From assembly GCA_022008415.1 (NCBI GenBank), contig JAIRBC010000035.1, forward strand, positions 1 through 36,599: 36,599 bases of DNA, in the 5' to 3' direction. Positions 1-8,163 of the stretch are shown here, piece by piece. Position numbers and translations under genes: made by a program. Source of the DNA: Cerina litoralis (lineage in GTDB: Bacteria > Bacteroidota > Bacteroidia > Flavobacteriales > Flavobacteriaceae). The notes beneath the pieces are model-generated. The model was not told the DNA's origin, ran no database searches, and saw nothing but the letters and a program-made list of their open reading frames with translations. Each line of letters starts with the position of its first letter. The stretch's first letter is position 1.

Positions 1-141
1 CTGATTCAAATCGTCACGCTATCAAAAACTGCCGCAGATACGATATACAAAGAATTTCAAAGAACTTAGTTTAATGTTTAATGCCCACTAGTGACCAACG
101 GGCAATTTTATGAGAGATTAGAATCCAAAAAAATCAATTCC

Positions 142-157
142 TCCCGAAGCGTCGGGA
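142..157 (+). other. Short hairpin in the leader of the first gene
   Basis: A perfect 6-bp inverted repeat, TCCCGA - AGCG - TCGGGA, lies 20 bases before the preferred ATG at 178. It falls inside the artificial N-terminal extension that a GTG start at 91 would create, which argues for the later start. No T-run follows, so it is not a terminator. Bases 1-141 hold nothing else that I recognise. Confidence 0.4.
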
Positions 158-177
158 ACAAAAGGTTTAAAACCCAA

Positions 178-2586
178 ATGAAGCATCTAACATCAGGAAT
201 ATTGCTGGTTTTATTGTCCCTCCTAGGTTGCAAGGACCTATCAAAGGAAAGTTTTGCCGATTCGCTGCACGATAGCCCTTCCTTAACCGGGAAAACCGAG
301 TATCTAAAATCTCCTTATGTCACCGCAGGGAACAGGGTGTACATGATAGGGCACCAGGACGGCTCCTTTCCCGAATTGGGATGGCATATTAAGGGCGAAA
401 TGGGTGGTATATGGGACCATCCCATAAAATTGATGGACGGTTTTAAAATAGATCTAGATTGGAAGGATAGGACATTTAGCCTGGACGGTGCTAACTCTTT
501 TGTAAATTATCCCTTCGCCAACAAACATATTTTTGAGATTCCCGATAAAAATATCGAGGTAGAACGGTGGCAATTTGTACCTGACGACAAAGAAGGGATC
601 GCCATTCAATTGATCGTCAAAAACAGAGGCGAAAACGCCCAAAATTTCAATCTTAAATTCACGGGGTTTTCCGATCTTAGACCTACTTGGCTAGGGGAAC
701 GCACCCAGATGACCAATGGTAGCGACACCGCACATTTTGTTGAGGAGTTGGGCGTGTGGATCGTTAAAGACTCACTTAATCCTTGGGTCACGGTTTTTGG
801 AAGCGACCAAGTACCTCGGCAACACAGCATAGAAAGCACCCACTATTCCGGAAATGGTGCCGGGGGATCACTAGACTACAGCATTGCAATACCGGGTAAA
901 ACCGATCGAATCCTAAATTTTGTGATTGCGGGTTCCCATGGTTCCAAAGAGGAAGCTTTGGCAACTTATCGAGATATTTTGTACAATGGTCCCGAATATT
1001 TGAACGCCAAGAAAACCCGTTATAAAACCTTGGCAACCAATTCCAAATTGACCCTCCCGGACAAAAAAATGCAGGAGACCTTTGAATGGTTAAAATACAA
1101 CTGTGATTGGCTGGTAAGAACGGTGCCCGCTATAGGCACGGGTATCACTGCCGGTCTGCCCGATTATCCCTGGTGGTTTGGTGTCGATAGCGAATATGCC
1201 CTTAAAGGATATATGGCCGTTGGCCAAAAGGCGGCGGTTTACAGTACCATCAAATTGTTAGACAGCATCTCGAACGCTAACAATGGCAACGGGAGGATCG
1301 TCCACGAGGTATCGACGAACGGAGCTGTTTTTAATAAGGGGAACATCAACGAAACCCCGCAATTTGCCTCGCTTATATGGAACATTTACCAATGGAACGG
1401 GGATAGGGACTTTCTTAAAAAGTATTTCCCTACGGTCCAAAAAGGATTGGATTGGCTGATAAAGGAAAACGATGCTGACAACAATTTGTTCCCTGAAGGG
1501 TTTGGGATGATGGAAATCCATGGCCTGGACAGCGAAATGATCGATGTTGCCTCCTACACCCAAAAAGCTTTTGCGGATGCCTCAAAAATGGCCCTGGCAC
1601 TGGGAAAAGATGTTTTGGCACTCCAGTATCGAGAATTGGCGGCCAAACTAAAGGCAAGGATCAATGCAGAATTTTGGTCGGAAGAGTTCAACTCCTACGC
1701 CGATTTCATCGGGACGGACGACCAGGCCCTTAAATTGATCGAGGATGCCATCGTTAGGGCCGATACCCTTAAAAAACCATGGGCCGTCACCGAGTTGCTC
1801 AGCACTAAAAAATCTATTTTGTCGCACCCGTCCCGAGGACCCAAGCCCTTCGTCGTGTTCCACAATTGGGTTGTAAACACGCCTATGGAAATGGGTATAG
1901 CGGACCAAGACAAAGCCTTAAAGGCCCTGGAAACCGCTTCCCGATTTGTAAATCCTTTTGGGGTTTTTGTGACCGGGATCGACCGCGATGAGTCAGCGGG
2001 AACGGACGATGGCAGCTTTAAGGGTTCCAAGGCGTTTTCCTATACCGGGGCCGTGATGACATTACCAACTGGGGTCTTGGCCATTGCGGAAAATAATTAT
2101 GGCCGAACCGAAAAAGCACTGGCTTATCTCAAAAAAATGACACATAGTTTTAGCTATGCGCTCCCGGGAAGTATGTACGAGGTGTCGCCAGACTACGGCA
2201 TGATGTGCCAAGCCTGGAATATATACGCCTTCGCCGTTCCGATCGTAAACCAGTTCTTTGGCATAAATCCGGACGCAGCGCATAAAACGGTTGTCATCGA
2301 ACCCAATTTACCGAAGGAATGGAATAACTGCTCTTTGGAAAACGTAGAAGTGGGATCCAACTCAATTTCTGTTTTTTATAAAATGGAAGATGGAAAAGTG
2401 AGCTATAAGATCACCCAATCCGATATCAATTGGACCGTAAAACTGATTTTGCCACAAGATCCCGAAAAGGAGTTAAAAGTAACGGGGGGACAAAAGTCAA
2501 TACATGGGGATAAGGTCGTAATTCTCTCAACTGCTAAGGAATTGGAATGTAATTACCAATGGAACTATCACTATTTTCATGAATAG
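178..2586 (+). CDS. Six-hairpin glycosidase lipoprotein, glycogen-debranching-enzyme-like
   Basis: Probable exo-acting glycoside hydrolase at the cell envelope; the substrate is not predictable. The ATG at 178 is chosen over a GTG at 91 because it starts a lipoprotein signal: a basic N-terminus, a hydrophobic run, then a lipobox with Cys at residue 18 (LLGC). The next ~270 residues look like a beta-sandwich N-terminal domain. After residue ~290 comes an (alpha/alpha)6 region with PDYPWWFGVDSEYAL (about residues 328-342; D337 and E339 are acidic candidates). The GDRDFLKKYFPTVQKGLDWL helix is typical of GH63/GH78/amylo-1,6-glucosidase-like enzymes. A late conserved-looking motif, YEVSPDYGMMCQAW, could hold a second catalytic acid. 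The exact GH family is uncertain. It converges on the GH2 gene and may belong to the same saccharide locus. Confidence 0.8.
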   Translation: MKHLTSGILLVLLSLLGCKDLSKESFADSLHDSPSLTGKTEYLKSPYVTAGNRVYMIGHQDGSFPELGWHIKGEMGGIWDHPIKLMDGFKIDLDWKDRTFSLDGANSFVNYPFANKHIFEIPDKNIEVERWQFVPDDKEGIAIQLIVKNRGENAQNFNLKFTGFSDLRPTWLGERTQMTNGSDTAHFVEELGVWIVKDSLNPWVTVFGSDQVPRQHSIESTHYSGNGAGGSLDYSIAIPGKTDRILNFVIAGSHGSKEEALATYRDILYNGPEYLNAKKTRYKTLATNSKLTLPDKKMQETFEWLKYNCDWLVRTVPAIGTGITAGLPDYPWWFGVDSEYALKGYMAVGQKAAVYSTIKLLDSISNANNGNGRIVHEVSTNGAVFNKGNINETPQFASLIWNIYQWNGDRDFLKKYFPTVQKGLDWLIKENDADNNLFPEGFGMMEIHGLDSEMIDVASYTQKAFADASKMALALGKDVLALQYRELAAKLKARINAEFWSEEFNSYADFIGTDDQALKLIEDAIVRADTLKKPWAVTELLSTKKSILSHPSRGPKPFVVFHNWVVNTPMEMGIADQDKALKALETASRFVNPFGVFVTGIDRDESAGTDDGSFKGSKAFSYTGAVMTLPTGVLAIAENNYGRTEKALAYLKKMTHSFSYALPGSMYEVSPDYGMMCQAWNIYAFAVPIVNQFFGINPDAAHKTVVIEPNLPKEWNNCSLENVEVGSNSISVFYKMEDGKVSYKITQSDINWTVKLILPQDPEKELKVTGGQKSIHGDKVVILSTAKELECNYQWNYHYFHE

Positions 2587-2698
2587 TTTAGACACAAGAA
2601 CCAAGACCTAAGACACAAGACTAAAAGAGCATTATTTAATCTACTTCTGACCTCAATAGCATCGCTTATTTGTCTTGTTTCTTGGCTCTTCTTTCTAA
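2587..2698. repeat. Imperfect inverted repeat of AAGACACAAGA-type words between convergent genes
   Basis: The left arm (2587-2621) begins right after the stop of the plus-strand gene and carries repeated words such as ACACAAGA, CCAAGA and AAGACACAAGAC. The right arm (2669-2698) reads as its approximate reverse complement (TTGTCTTG, TTCTTGG, CTCTTC, TTCTAA). The element fills most of the gap between two converging genes. It could act as a bidirectional terminator or belong to a dispersed intergenic repeat family. The arms are clear; their function is inferred. Confidence 0.5.
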
Positions 2699-2733
2699 GA
2701 TGCACAATTTTATCGTAAGTTCCATAAGAGAAC

Positions 2734-4548
2734 TCACCGATTTATTGCCCCAATAACCTCCTTGTTTACCTTATTAACTTCTAGCACGTTCATCTTGTCC
2801 ACTTTTCGGTCATAGGTCATAAATCCATTGACCTCTCCCTCCACATCAGTGGTCTGGGTGTAAACGGCCGCCGAAAAGCCCGTTTTTGCCATTTTCTTCA
2901 AGATTTGGGCATATTTAACGTACTCGGCCGTGGTTTCCTTGGAGTTCTTGAATTTTATATAGCCCCAATTGTTGTCCGGTTTCCAGAGATGTCCGTCCAA
3001 TGGCAGCCCAATGCCTCCATACTCCCCAAGTACCGTGACCCTTTCTGCATCGTACAAATACATCTTTGGACCGGGATAATTGTGAAGATCTAGAATGTCG
3101 CCGGTCCTATAAAAATTACCCCCACTGGCAGAATTCACCAACCTGCTTGGATCATACGCCTTGGTCCATTCCGTAATTTCCTCGGTCTTGAACTGACCCC
3201 ATGCCTCGTTAAATGGCACCCAGACCACTATGGAAGGATGGGAATACAGGAAATCCATAATCTCTTTCCATTCCGTTCTGTATATCTTTTCCGATTTGGT
3301 GCTTCTTATAAGCTCCGATCCGTTAAAATAATTGTGGTTCTGCCACTGAGGGCCATGGCCCATGTCCCCGCTCGGCATGTCTTGCCACACCAGGATTCCC
3401 AGTTCGTCACAATGGGTGTACCAACGGGCCGGCTCTACCTTTACGTGCTTGCGGATCATGTTGAAGCCCAATTCCTTGGTCTTTACGATATCGTATTTTA
3501 GAGCCTCGTCCGTTGGGGCGGTGTACAGTCCGTCGGGCCACCATCCCTGATCCAAGGGCCCAAATTCAAAATAATCCTCGTTGTTCAATTGCATACGGAC
3601 AATGCCATGGTCGTCCCTCTTGGCAGAGATCTTGCGCATGGCAAAATAGCTCCTTACCTCATCTACGGTCGTACCGCCGCTAATGAGCTTTACCGAAGTC
3701 TTGTACAAATACGGGGACTCGGGAGACCATAATTTGGCGTTCGGAACGGGAACCTCCAAAGCTTGCCCGACAGCTCCCTTTGCGGTTGCGATCGCTTTGG
3801 TTCCTTCAAAAACGGCAACCTCCACTACATCGCCATATTCCGAGCCCTTCACTTTGGCAACCATATTCACGACCCCCCCATCCACATCGGGCACGGTCCT
3901 AAGGCGGTCAATATGCTTGGCATCGACGGGCTCTAACCATACGGTCTGCCATATTCCGGTTACGGGCGTATACCAAATTCCTTCGGGTTTGTTCACCTGT
4001 TTTCCCCTCGGCTGGGGACCATCGCTACTGGGATCCCAGACCTTTACCACAAGCTTTTGGGAAGCTCCGTTAAGAAACGGGGTTATATCGAATGAAAAGG
4101 GGGCGTATCCCCCTGTATGGGAGCCAATTTTAATATCGTTCAGCCATATATCGGCCTTCCAATCCACCGCTCCAAAATGTAAAAGAATGTTATTGCCGTT
4201 CCAACCTTCGGGAACCTTAAAAGAGGTTTCGTACCAAACTTCCTTGGAAGCACCCACATCCTTCATTACGCCGGATAAACTGGACTCTACCGCGAAGGGT
4301 ACCAAAATCTTGCCATCGTACTCTTGAGGTGCAGGTTCGCCCATAGCCTGTATGCTGTAATCCCATAGACCGTTTAGGTTTTTCCAATCCCCGCGCTCCA
4401 TTATAGGACGTGGGTATTCCGGCAATACATTGGAGGGTACTACTTGTGCTGCCCATTTGGTTTTGATCTTATTGCCAGCCGGTTTCCATTGCGCCGTCAG
4501 AAAGCTGCACGCTAGCACCGCCAATATGAGGATTCGTTCTTTTTTCAT
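2734..4548 (-). CDS. Secreted GH2-family beta-glycosidase (beta-galactosidase/glucuronidase-like)
   Basis: Retaining beta-glycosidase of family GH2. A signal peptide (residues ~1-19, MKKERILILAV..., ending LTA-Q) sends it to the periplasm or outside. The usual order is visible: a sugar-binding jelly-roll (~45-215, with LNGLWDY and the VWYETSF...WKADIWLND stretch), an Ig-like domain (~215-310), and a TIM barrel. The acid/base is E448 in WVPFNEAWGQ and the nucleophile is E509 in LGEYGG, so the active site is intact. At 604 residues it is a short GH2 with no C-terminal accessory domain. It lies 41 bases downstream of galM on the same strand and is probably its operon partner. That pairing hints at galactosides, but the substrate cannot be read from the sequence. 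Confidence 0.9.
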   Translation of the reverse strand: MKKERILILAVLACSFLTAQWKPAGNKIKTKWAAQVVPSNVLPEYPRPIMERGDWKNLNGLWDYSIQAMGEPAPQEYDGKILVPFAVESSLSGVMKDVGASKEVWYETSFKVPEGWNGNNILLHFGAVDWKADIWLNDIKIGSHTGGYAPFSFDITPFLNGASQKLVVKVWDPSSDGPQPRGKQVNKPEGIWYTPVTGIWQTVWLEPVDAKHIDRLRTVPDVDGGVVNMVAKVKGSEYGDVVEVAVFEGTKAIATAKGAVGQALEVPVPNAKLWSPESPYLYKTSVKLISGGTTVDEVRSYFAMRKISAKRDDHGIVRMQLNNEDYFEFGPLDQGWWPDGLYTAPTDEALKYDIVKTKELGFNMIRKHVKVEPARWYTHCDELGILVWQDMPSGDMGHGPQWQNHNYFNGSELIRSTKSEKIYRTEWKEIMDFLYSHPSIVVWVPFNEAWGQFKTEEITEWTKAYDPSRLVNSASGGNFYRTGDILDLHNYPGPKMYLYDAERVTVLGEYGGIGLPLDGHLWKPDNNWGYIKFKNSKETTAEYVKYAQILKKMAKTGFSAAVYTQTTDVEGEVNGFMTYDRKVDKMNVLEVNKVNKEVIGAINR

Positions 4549-4589
4549 TTTTCGATTGGTTAATAGGTAATTATAGAAGTGGTTAAAAA

Positions 4590-5771
4590 CTATTTGTCAG
4601 AAAATTTATAGATGGAAACCGTGTGGTAGGTTTCCCCGGGCCTTAATTCTATAGGCGGGAAATTGGGTTGGTTGGGGGCATCCGGAAAATGTTGGGTCTC
4701 CAGCGCAAAGGCGGTCCTATAATCGTCCTTCGCTCCCGATTTTAATAGGTTAGCGCCTGCCATAAAATTGCCGCTGTAGAATTGGATTCCGGGCTCTTCG
4801 GTATAGATATCCATCGCGATACCGGATTTATCGCCAACTACGGTAGCCGCATGGTTCAATCCGCCCACCTCGGTACCGTTGAGCACAAAATTATGGTCGT
4901 AGCCACCTCCGTACTTCAACTGTTCGTTATCCGTGGCTATTCGCTCCCCTATGGTATGCGCCGAAGTAAAATTGAAAGGAGTGCCCCCTACGTCCCGTAA
5001 TTCTCCGGTGGGAATTAAACCGGCATCGACGGGGGTAAATTTATCGGCATATAGTACAAGCGAGTGGTCCAATATGGTCCCATTGCCCTCGCCGTTTAGG
5101 TTCCAGTAGGCATGATTGGTCAGGTTAACAATGGTTGCCTGGTCGGTTGTCGCCTCATACTCCATTTTAACTTCGTCGTCATCCGTAAGGGAATAGGTGA
5201 CCTTTACCGTTAAATTTCCCGGGAAACCCTCTTCCATATCGGGAGAGGTATAATACAGTACCAAGGTGTGGTCGTTTGGCTGCTCGGCATTCCATACTTT
5301 GTCCTGAAATCCGTGCTCGCCACCGTGCAGCGCATTTTCGTTGTTGTTCGGAACAATGGAATACGCCTTCCCGTCTAGTTTAAACTTTCCCTTTGCGATT
5401 CGATTACCAACCCTGCCAATTGTCGCGCCGAAATAGGACTCCGGTCCTTCTACATAAGCCTTAGTGCTACCCCTACCGATAAGAACGTCGGTCATTTTTC
5501 CGTTTTTATCCGGCGTCCAAAGGCCTACCAACCTACCGCCATAGTTGGTAATGGCCAAGGTAAGATCTTTGTTGTGCAACCAGTAAAGCTTTACCGACTT
5601 GCCATCGATAACCGTATCAAAATTAGATTCCGGCAGTAGGTTCTTGTACGAGTTGTCGCTAACGGCAGGAACAGATTTAGGCGATGGCTCCTTTTTACCA
5701 TTGTCCTTGCAGGAAAATATCAATACTGTTATTGATAAGGCCAATACATAAAAACTCTTAATTTTCTTCAT
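4590..5771 (-). CDS. galM: Aldose 1-epimerase (galactose mutarotase), lipoprotein
   Basis: Interconverts alpha and beta anomers of hexoses, normally galactose or glucose. The ATG at 5771 is preferred to an upstream TTG at 5786 because it begins a lipoprotein signal with Cys at residue 21 (LIFSCKD), so the enzyme is probably membrane-anchored in the periplasm. The fold is the galactose-mutarotase beta-sandwich. Family motifs are intact: GATIGRVGNRIAKGKF, ENALHGG (H149), LTNHAYWNL (H220) and ALETQHFPD (catalytic E358), followed by the usual IELRPGETY ending. It is the first gene of a minus-strand pair with the GH2 glycosidase, where it would process the sugar released. About 210 bases separate its start from the next gene; no clear housekeeping promoter was found there. 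Confidence 0.93.
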   Translation of the reverse strand: MKKIKSFYVLALSITVLIFSCKDNGKKEPSPKSVPAVSDNSYKNLLPESNFDTVIDGKSVKLYWLHNKDLTLAITNYGGRLVGLWTPDKNGKMTDVLIGRGSTKAYVEGPESYFGATIGRVGNRIAKGKFKLDGKAYSIVPNNNENALHGGEHGFQDKVWNAEQPNDHTLVLYYTSPDMEEGFPGNLTVKVTYSLTDDDEVKMEYEATTDQATIVNLTNHAYWNLNGEGNGTILDHSLVLYADKFTPVDAGLIPTGELRDVGGTPFNFTSAHTIGERIATDNEQLKYGGGYDHNFVLNGTEVGGLNHAATVVGDKSGIAMDIYTEEPGIQFYSGNFMAGANLLKSGAKDDYRTAFALETQHFPDAPNQPNFPPIELRPGETYHTVSIYKFSDK

Positions 5772-5983
5772 ACTAGTAAACTCCAAGTCTCAAACTGGAT
5801 AAAAATACTGTGTTTTTACAAGGAAACTAGAACAATCGGGCAAGTTTTTAAATAAAAGGAGAGAAATGATCAAATTATGTGATTCCCTTCATTATACCTA
5901 TGGTCGTAAAATAGAATGAACTTCAAATTTTGTCTAAAGCCCATACGAAGGGTCACAGAAATCGGGATAAATAGGCTCCTTGG

Positions 5984-6655
5984 CTAAATAGCTTTCATTA
6001 CATTTTCAGTAATTCTATCGCATCTGCCAAATCCAAATTCAAAAACCTCATTATTTTTTGTCAGCTCATACAGTCGCTCCTTCAGCATGGTCTTGGCCCG
6101 ATGTAATCGCACTTTAACGTTACCGGCCGTAAGATCTAATACGCTCGCGATTTCGGCAATGCCCATTTCCTCCACTTCCCTTAAAATGTATACGGTCCTG
6201 TATTTAAGATCCAAGCGGTCTATGGCATCCTCCAATAATTTCTTTGCTTCCTTTCGTATCATTTTTTCCTGCGGATTTAATTGTTTGCTATCCAGGATCT
6301 CCAATATTTTTCGGTCCTTGGAACCATCACCAAGTTCCATTAATCGATACAACTTACCATTTTCCCTTATCCGTGCCAAAGCTTCATTTATACCGATGCG
6401 AATGAGCCAAGTGGAAAAAGAGGACTCCGACTTAAACTGGGATAATTTTATATAGCCTTTTATATAACTTTCCTGCATTACATCCTCTATCTCGGCTTCA
6501 TCCTTTAAATAACTTCTGATAACGCGATAGAGTTTTTGGTTGTTTCTCCGCACCAAAATTTCGTACAGTTCCTTTTCCCCATTGAGGATACGATTTGTGA
6601 TTTCCGTTTCCTTTAATTTATGATTGCTAAAATCCTTGAAATTAAGTGCTTCCAT
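5984..6655 (-). CDS. ECF sigma factor, paralogue 1 of 3
   Basis: Sigma-70 family ECF regulator that directs RNA polymerase to alternative promoters. Region 2 covers roughly residues 25-95 (DVMQESYIKGYIKLSQFKSESSFSTWLIRIGINEA). Region 4 covers ~135-195 (YRTVYILREVEEMGIAEIASVLDLTAGNVKVRLHRAK, the helix-turn-helix). Beyond region 4 is a tail, VFEFGFGRCDRITENVMKAI, shared with the sigma genes at 16468 and 27636 and absent from minimal ECF proteins. No transmembrane anti-sigma gene lies beside it. It is divergent from the DoxX-like gene. The shared spacer holds GTAAC-type promoters on both strands, so autoregulation is likely. The name is not assigned because several ECF groups would fit. Confidence 0.95.
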   Translation of the reverse strand: MEALNFKDFSNHKLKETEITNRILNGEKELYEILVRRNNQKLYRVIRSYLKDEAEIEDVMQESYIKGYIKLSQFKSESSFSTWLIRIGINEALARIRENGKLYRLMELGDGSKDRKILEILDSKQLNPQEKMIRKEAKKLLEDAIDRLDLKYRTVYILREVEEMGIAEIASVLDLTAGNVKVRLHRAKTMLKERLYELTKNNEVFEFGFGRCDRITENVMKAI

Positions 6656-6718
6656 CTTATTTTTTTTAAGGCTAGTACATTGAACCCGCGTGGAATTCTA
6701 TAACCCGGTTCAATAAGT

Positions 6719-6745
6719 TGGATAAAGAAAAACCAAAAAAGTTAC
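6719..6745 (-). promoter_or_regulatory. Candidate ECF promoter of sigma gene 1
   Basis: On the minus strand the sequence reads TTGTAACT, 17 bases, TCCA. This is the same two-block motif as seven other sites in the window. The upstream block lies in a perfect 18-bp palindrome (GTTACAAAATTTTGTAAC, 6741-6758) shared with the divergent DoxX-like promoter. TCCA is about 64 bases before the ATG at 6655. A sigma factor reading its own promoter is usual for ECF loci. Confidence 0.65.
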
Positions 6746-6753
6746 AAAATTTT

Positions 6754-6780
6754 GTAACCTTTTTTAAAATCTTTTATCCA
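6754..6780 (+). promoter_or_regulatory. Candidate ECF promoter of the DoxX-like gene
   Basis: The plus strand reads TTGTAACC, 17 bases, TCCA, ending 31 bases before the ATG at 6812. It mirrors the minus-strand promoter of sigma gene 1 around the palindrome at 6741-6758, with identical 17-base spacing on both sides. Confidence 0.65.
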
Positions 6781-6811
6781 AAGACTGTAAAACAATTTAA
6801 AATTTAAAGTT

Positions 6812-7189
6812 ATGGAATCTAATGTTAAACTGGTAAAAACAATATTAAAGTACACTTTTGGTCTAGTGCCGATCGTTGCGGGACTGGACAAATTCACCAA
6901 CATCTTAACGGACTGGAGTTATTATCTATCGGACGGCCTTACAAGTATGCTGCCTTTTGAACCGGACACCTTTATGATGATCGTGGGGGTGGTTGAAATA
7001 GTGGCCGGTATTCTTGTGCTGACAAAAACCAAGATCGGCGCGTATATCGTTTCCGCTTGGTTGGCACTAATTGCTTTAACGCTAATATTTAGTTGGACCT
7101 ATGTGGATGTTGCGGTAAGAGACCTTGTCATGGCAATCGGGGCTTTCTGTTTGGCAAAACTTTCTGAAAGTGGTTTGGTAAAAGGTTAA
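6812..7189 (+). CDS. DoxX-like small integral membrane protein
   Basis: Inner-membrane protein of 125 residues with four predicted hydrophobic helices, at roughly residues 10-27, 50-70, 76-94 and 98-118. The first helix is followed by GLDKFTNIL, close to the G.xKF signature of DoxX/DoxX-like proteins. There is no signal peptide and no enzyme motif. DoxX relatives are often linked to thiol or oxidative stress responses, but their biochemical role is poorly defined. Divergence from an ECF sigma factor, with the same promoter motif, suggests it is a direct target of that sigma factor. The ATG at 6812 is the only reasonable start. Confidence 0.75.
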   Translation: MESNVKLVKTILKYTFGLVPIVAGLDKFTNILTDWSYYLSDGLTSMLPFEPDTFMMIVGVVEIVAGILVLTKTKIGAYIVSAWLALIALTLIFSWTYVDVAVRDLVMAIGAFCLAKLSESGLVKG

Positions 7190-7202
7190 TACCTTATACT
7201 AT

Positions 7203-7279
7203 CTGGCCTGACGCTATACCCATATGGCTCTTGTTTTTTGGACCATTGCGTATAGTAAAAGCCAGCCCGATCAGGCCAG
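7203..7279 (+). other. Nested inverted repeats between the DoxX-like gene and folE
   Basis: The outer arms CTGGCCTGA (7203-7211) and TCAGGCCAG (7271-7279) are perfect complements. Inside them, CTATAC (7214-7219) pairs with GTATAG (7250-7255), and ATGG (7224-7227) can pair with CCAT (7243-7246). Alternative pairings also exist: CTGGC with GCCAG (7261-7265), and TGGCT with AGCCA (7260-7264). It could be a terminator of the DoxX-like transcript, although no strong T-run follows, or a structured leader of folE. Function is inferred. Confidence 0.4.
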
Positions 7280-7372
7280 TTTATAGGGACAGCCAGACAA
7301 ATCATTAAACGTTGGGGTCCCTAATCCAAAAAGTATTTTTCCCAAAAACCACAAATTAATAATTGAAAAGAA

Positions 7373-8053
7373 ATGCATTTAAACGGAAAACCCATTTTAA
7401 TGGCCAAGGACCCGGAAATAATAGAACGGCACAAAGCGGTCTTAAACCCATTGCGGGGAGATGCCTTTGAGATGGACGATATCACAAAAATTGAACTGAT
7501 TTCCGAAAAATTTAGGGATATCATCGAACTTCTGGGACTCGATCTTACGGATGACAGTATAAAAGATACCCCCAGAAGGGTAGCCAAGATGTACGTAAAC
7601 GAGATTTTTAGCGGGTTGAACCCGGAAAATAAGCCATCGATTACCGTGTTCAAAAACAAGTACGGCTACCATTCACCCCTGATAGAACTGAACATTCCGT
7701 TTACTTCATTTTGTGAGCATCATTTTGTTCCGATCCAAGGAAAAGCAAATATTGCCTATATACCAGGGGATTACGTTATTGGGCTATCTAAAATTCACCG
7801 AATAGTGGATTACTATGCCAGAAGGCCCCAAGTACAGGAGCGATTGACGATGCAGATCTTACAGGAATTATCCGCCTCGCTCCAAACCGAGGATGTGGGC
7901 GTTGTTTTACGGGCAACCCATAAATGCATTTCATGTAGGGGCGTCGAGGATTTGGGCAGCTCTACGGTTACTTCGGCATTTACGGGACGGGTTCTGGAAA
8001 ACGATAACTTGGTATCCATATTGCTTGGTTCCAATACGGACAAAGGGTCTTGA
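7373..8053 (+). CDS. folE: GTP cyclohydrolase I
   Basis: Converts GTP to 7,8-dihydroneopterin triphosphate, the first step of folate and tetrahydropterin synthesis, in the cytoplasm. The zinc-site motif FCEHHFVP supplies C114 and H117, and ATHKCISCRG supplies C185. The block IPGDYVIGLSKIHRIVDYYARRPQVQERLTMQI is the family signature. At 226 residues it has normal length for the homodecameric type I enzyme. It stands beside an aromatic amino acid decarboxylase gene and between redox genes, not next to other folate genes, so it may be a stress-related or pterin-dedicated copy. The leader upstream contains nested inverted repeats. Confidence 0.96.
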   Translation: MHLNGKPILMAKDPEIIERHKAVLNPLRGDAFEMDDITKIELISEKFRDIIELLGLDLTDDSIKDTPRRVAKMYVNEIFSGLNPENKPSITVFKNKYGYHSPLIELNIPFTSFCEHHFVPIQGKANIAYIPGDYVIGLSKIHRIVDYYARRPQVQERLTMQILQELSASLQTEDVGVVLRATHKCISCRGVEDLGSSTVTSAFTGRVLENDNLVSILLGSNTDKGS

Positions 8054-8079
8054 TTCCTTGTTTATATCCCTTACCTTTG
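8050..8079 (+). promoter_or_regulatory. Housekeeping-type promoter of the decarboxylase gene
   Basis: TTG at 8050-8052, then 19 bases, then TACCTTTG at 8072-8079. This fits the Bacteroidota primary-sigma consensus TTG - N19 - TAnnTTTG. The TTG overlaps the folE stop codon, so the decarboxylase has its own promoter with a leader of about 75-80 bases. Confidence 0.6.
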
Positions 8080-8163
8080 CAACCCTTTCCCGCTTTAAAT
8101 TCGGGAATTGTGAAAACATGCCCGTAATGTCGGGCTAGTTTTAATTGGTAAACCAAAAAATGG

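Noticed and set aside
91-177. GTG start giving a 29-residue longer glycosidase
   Set aside because: The extension is polar, contains a hairpin in its DNA, and would bury the lipoprotein signal that begins at the ATG at 178.
3683-4327. 214-codon plus-strand frame inside the GH2 gene
   Set aside because: It is a shadow of the well-supported minus-strand GH2 gene, with no recognisable domain.
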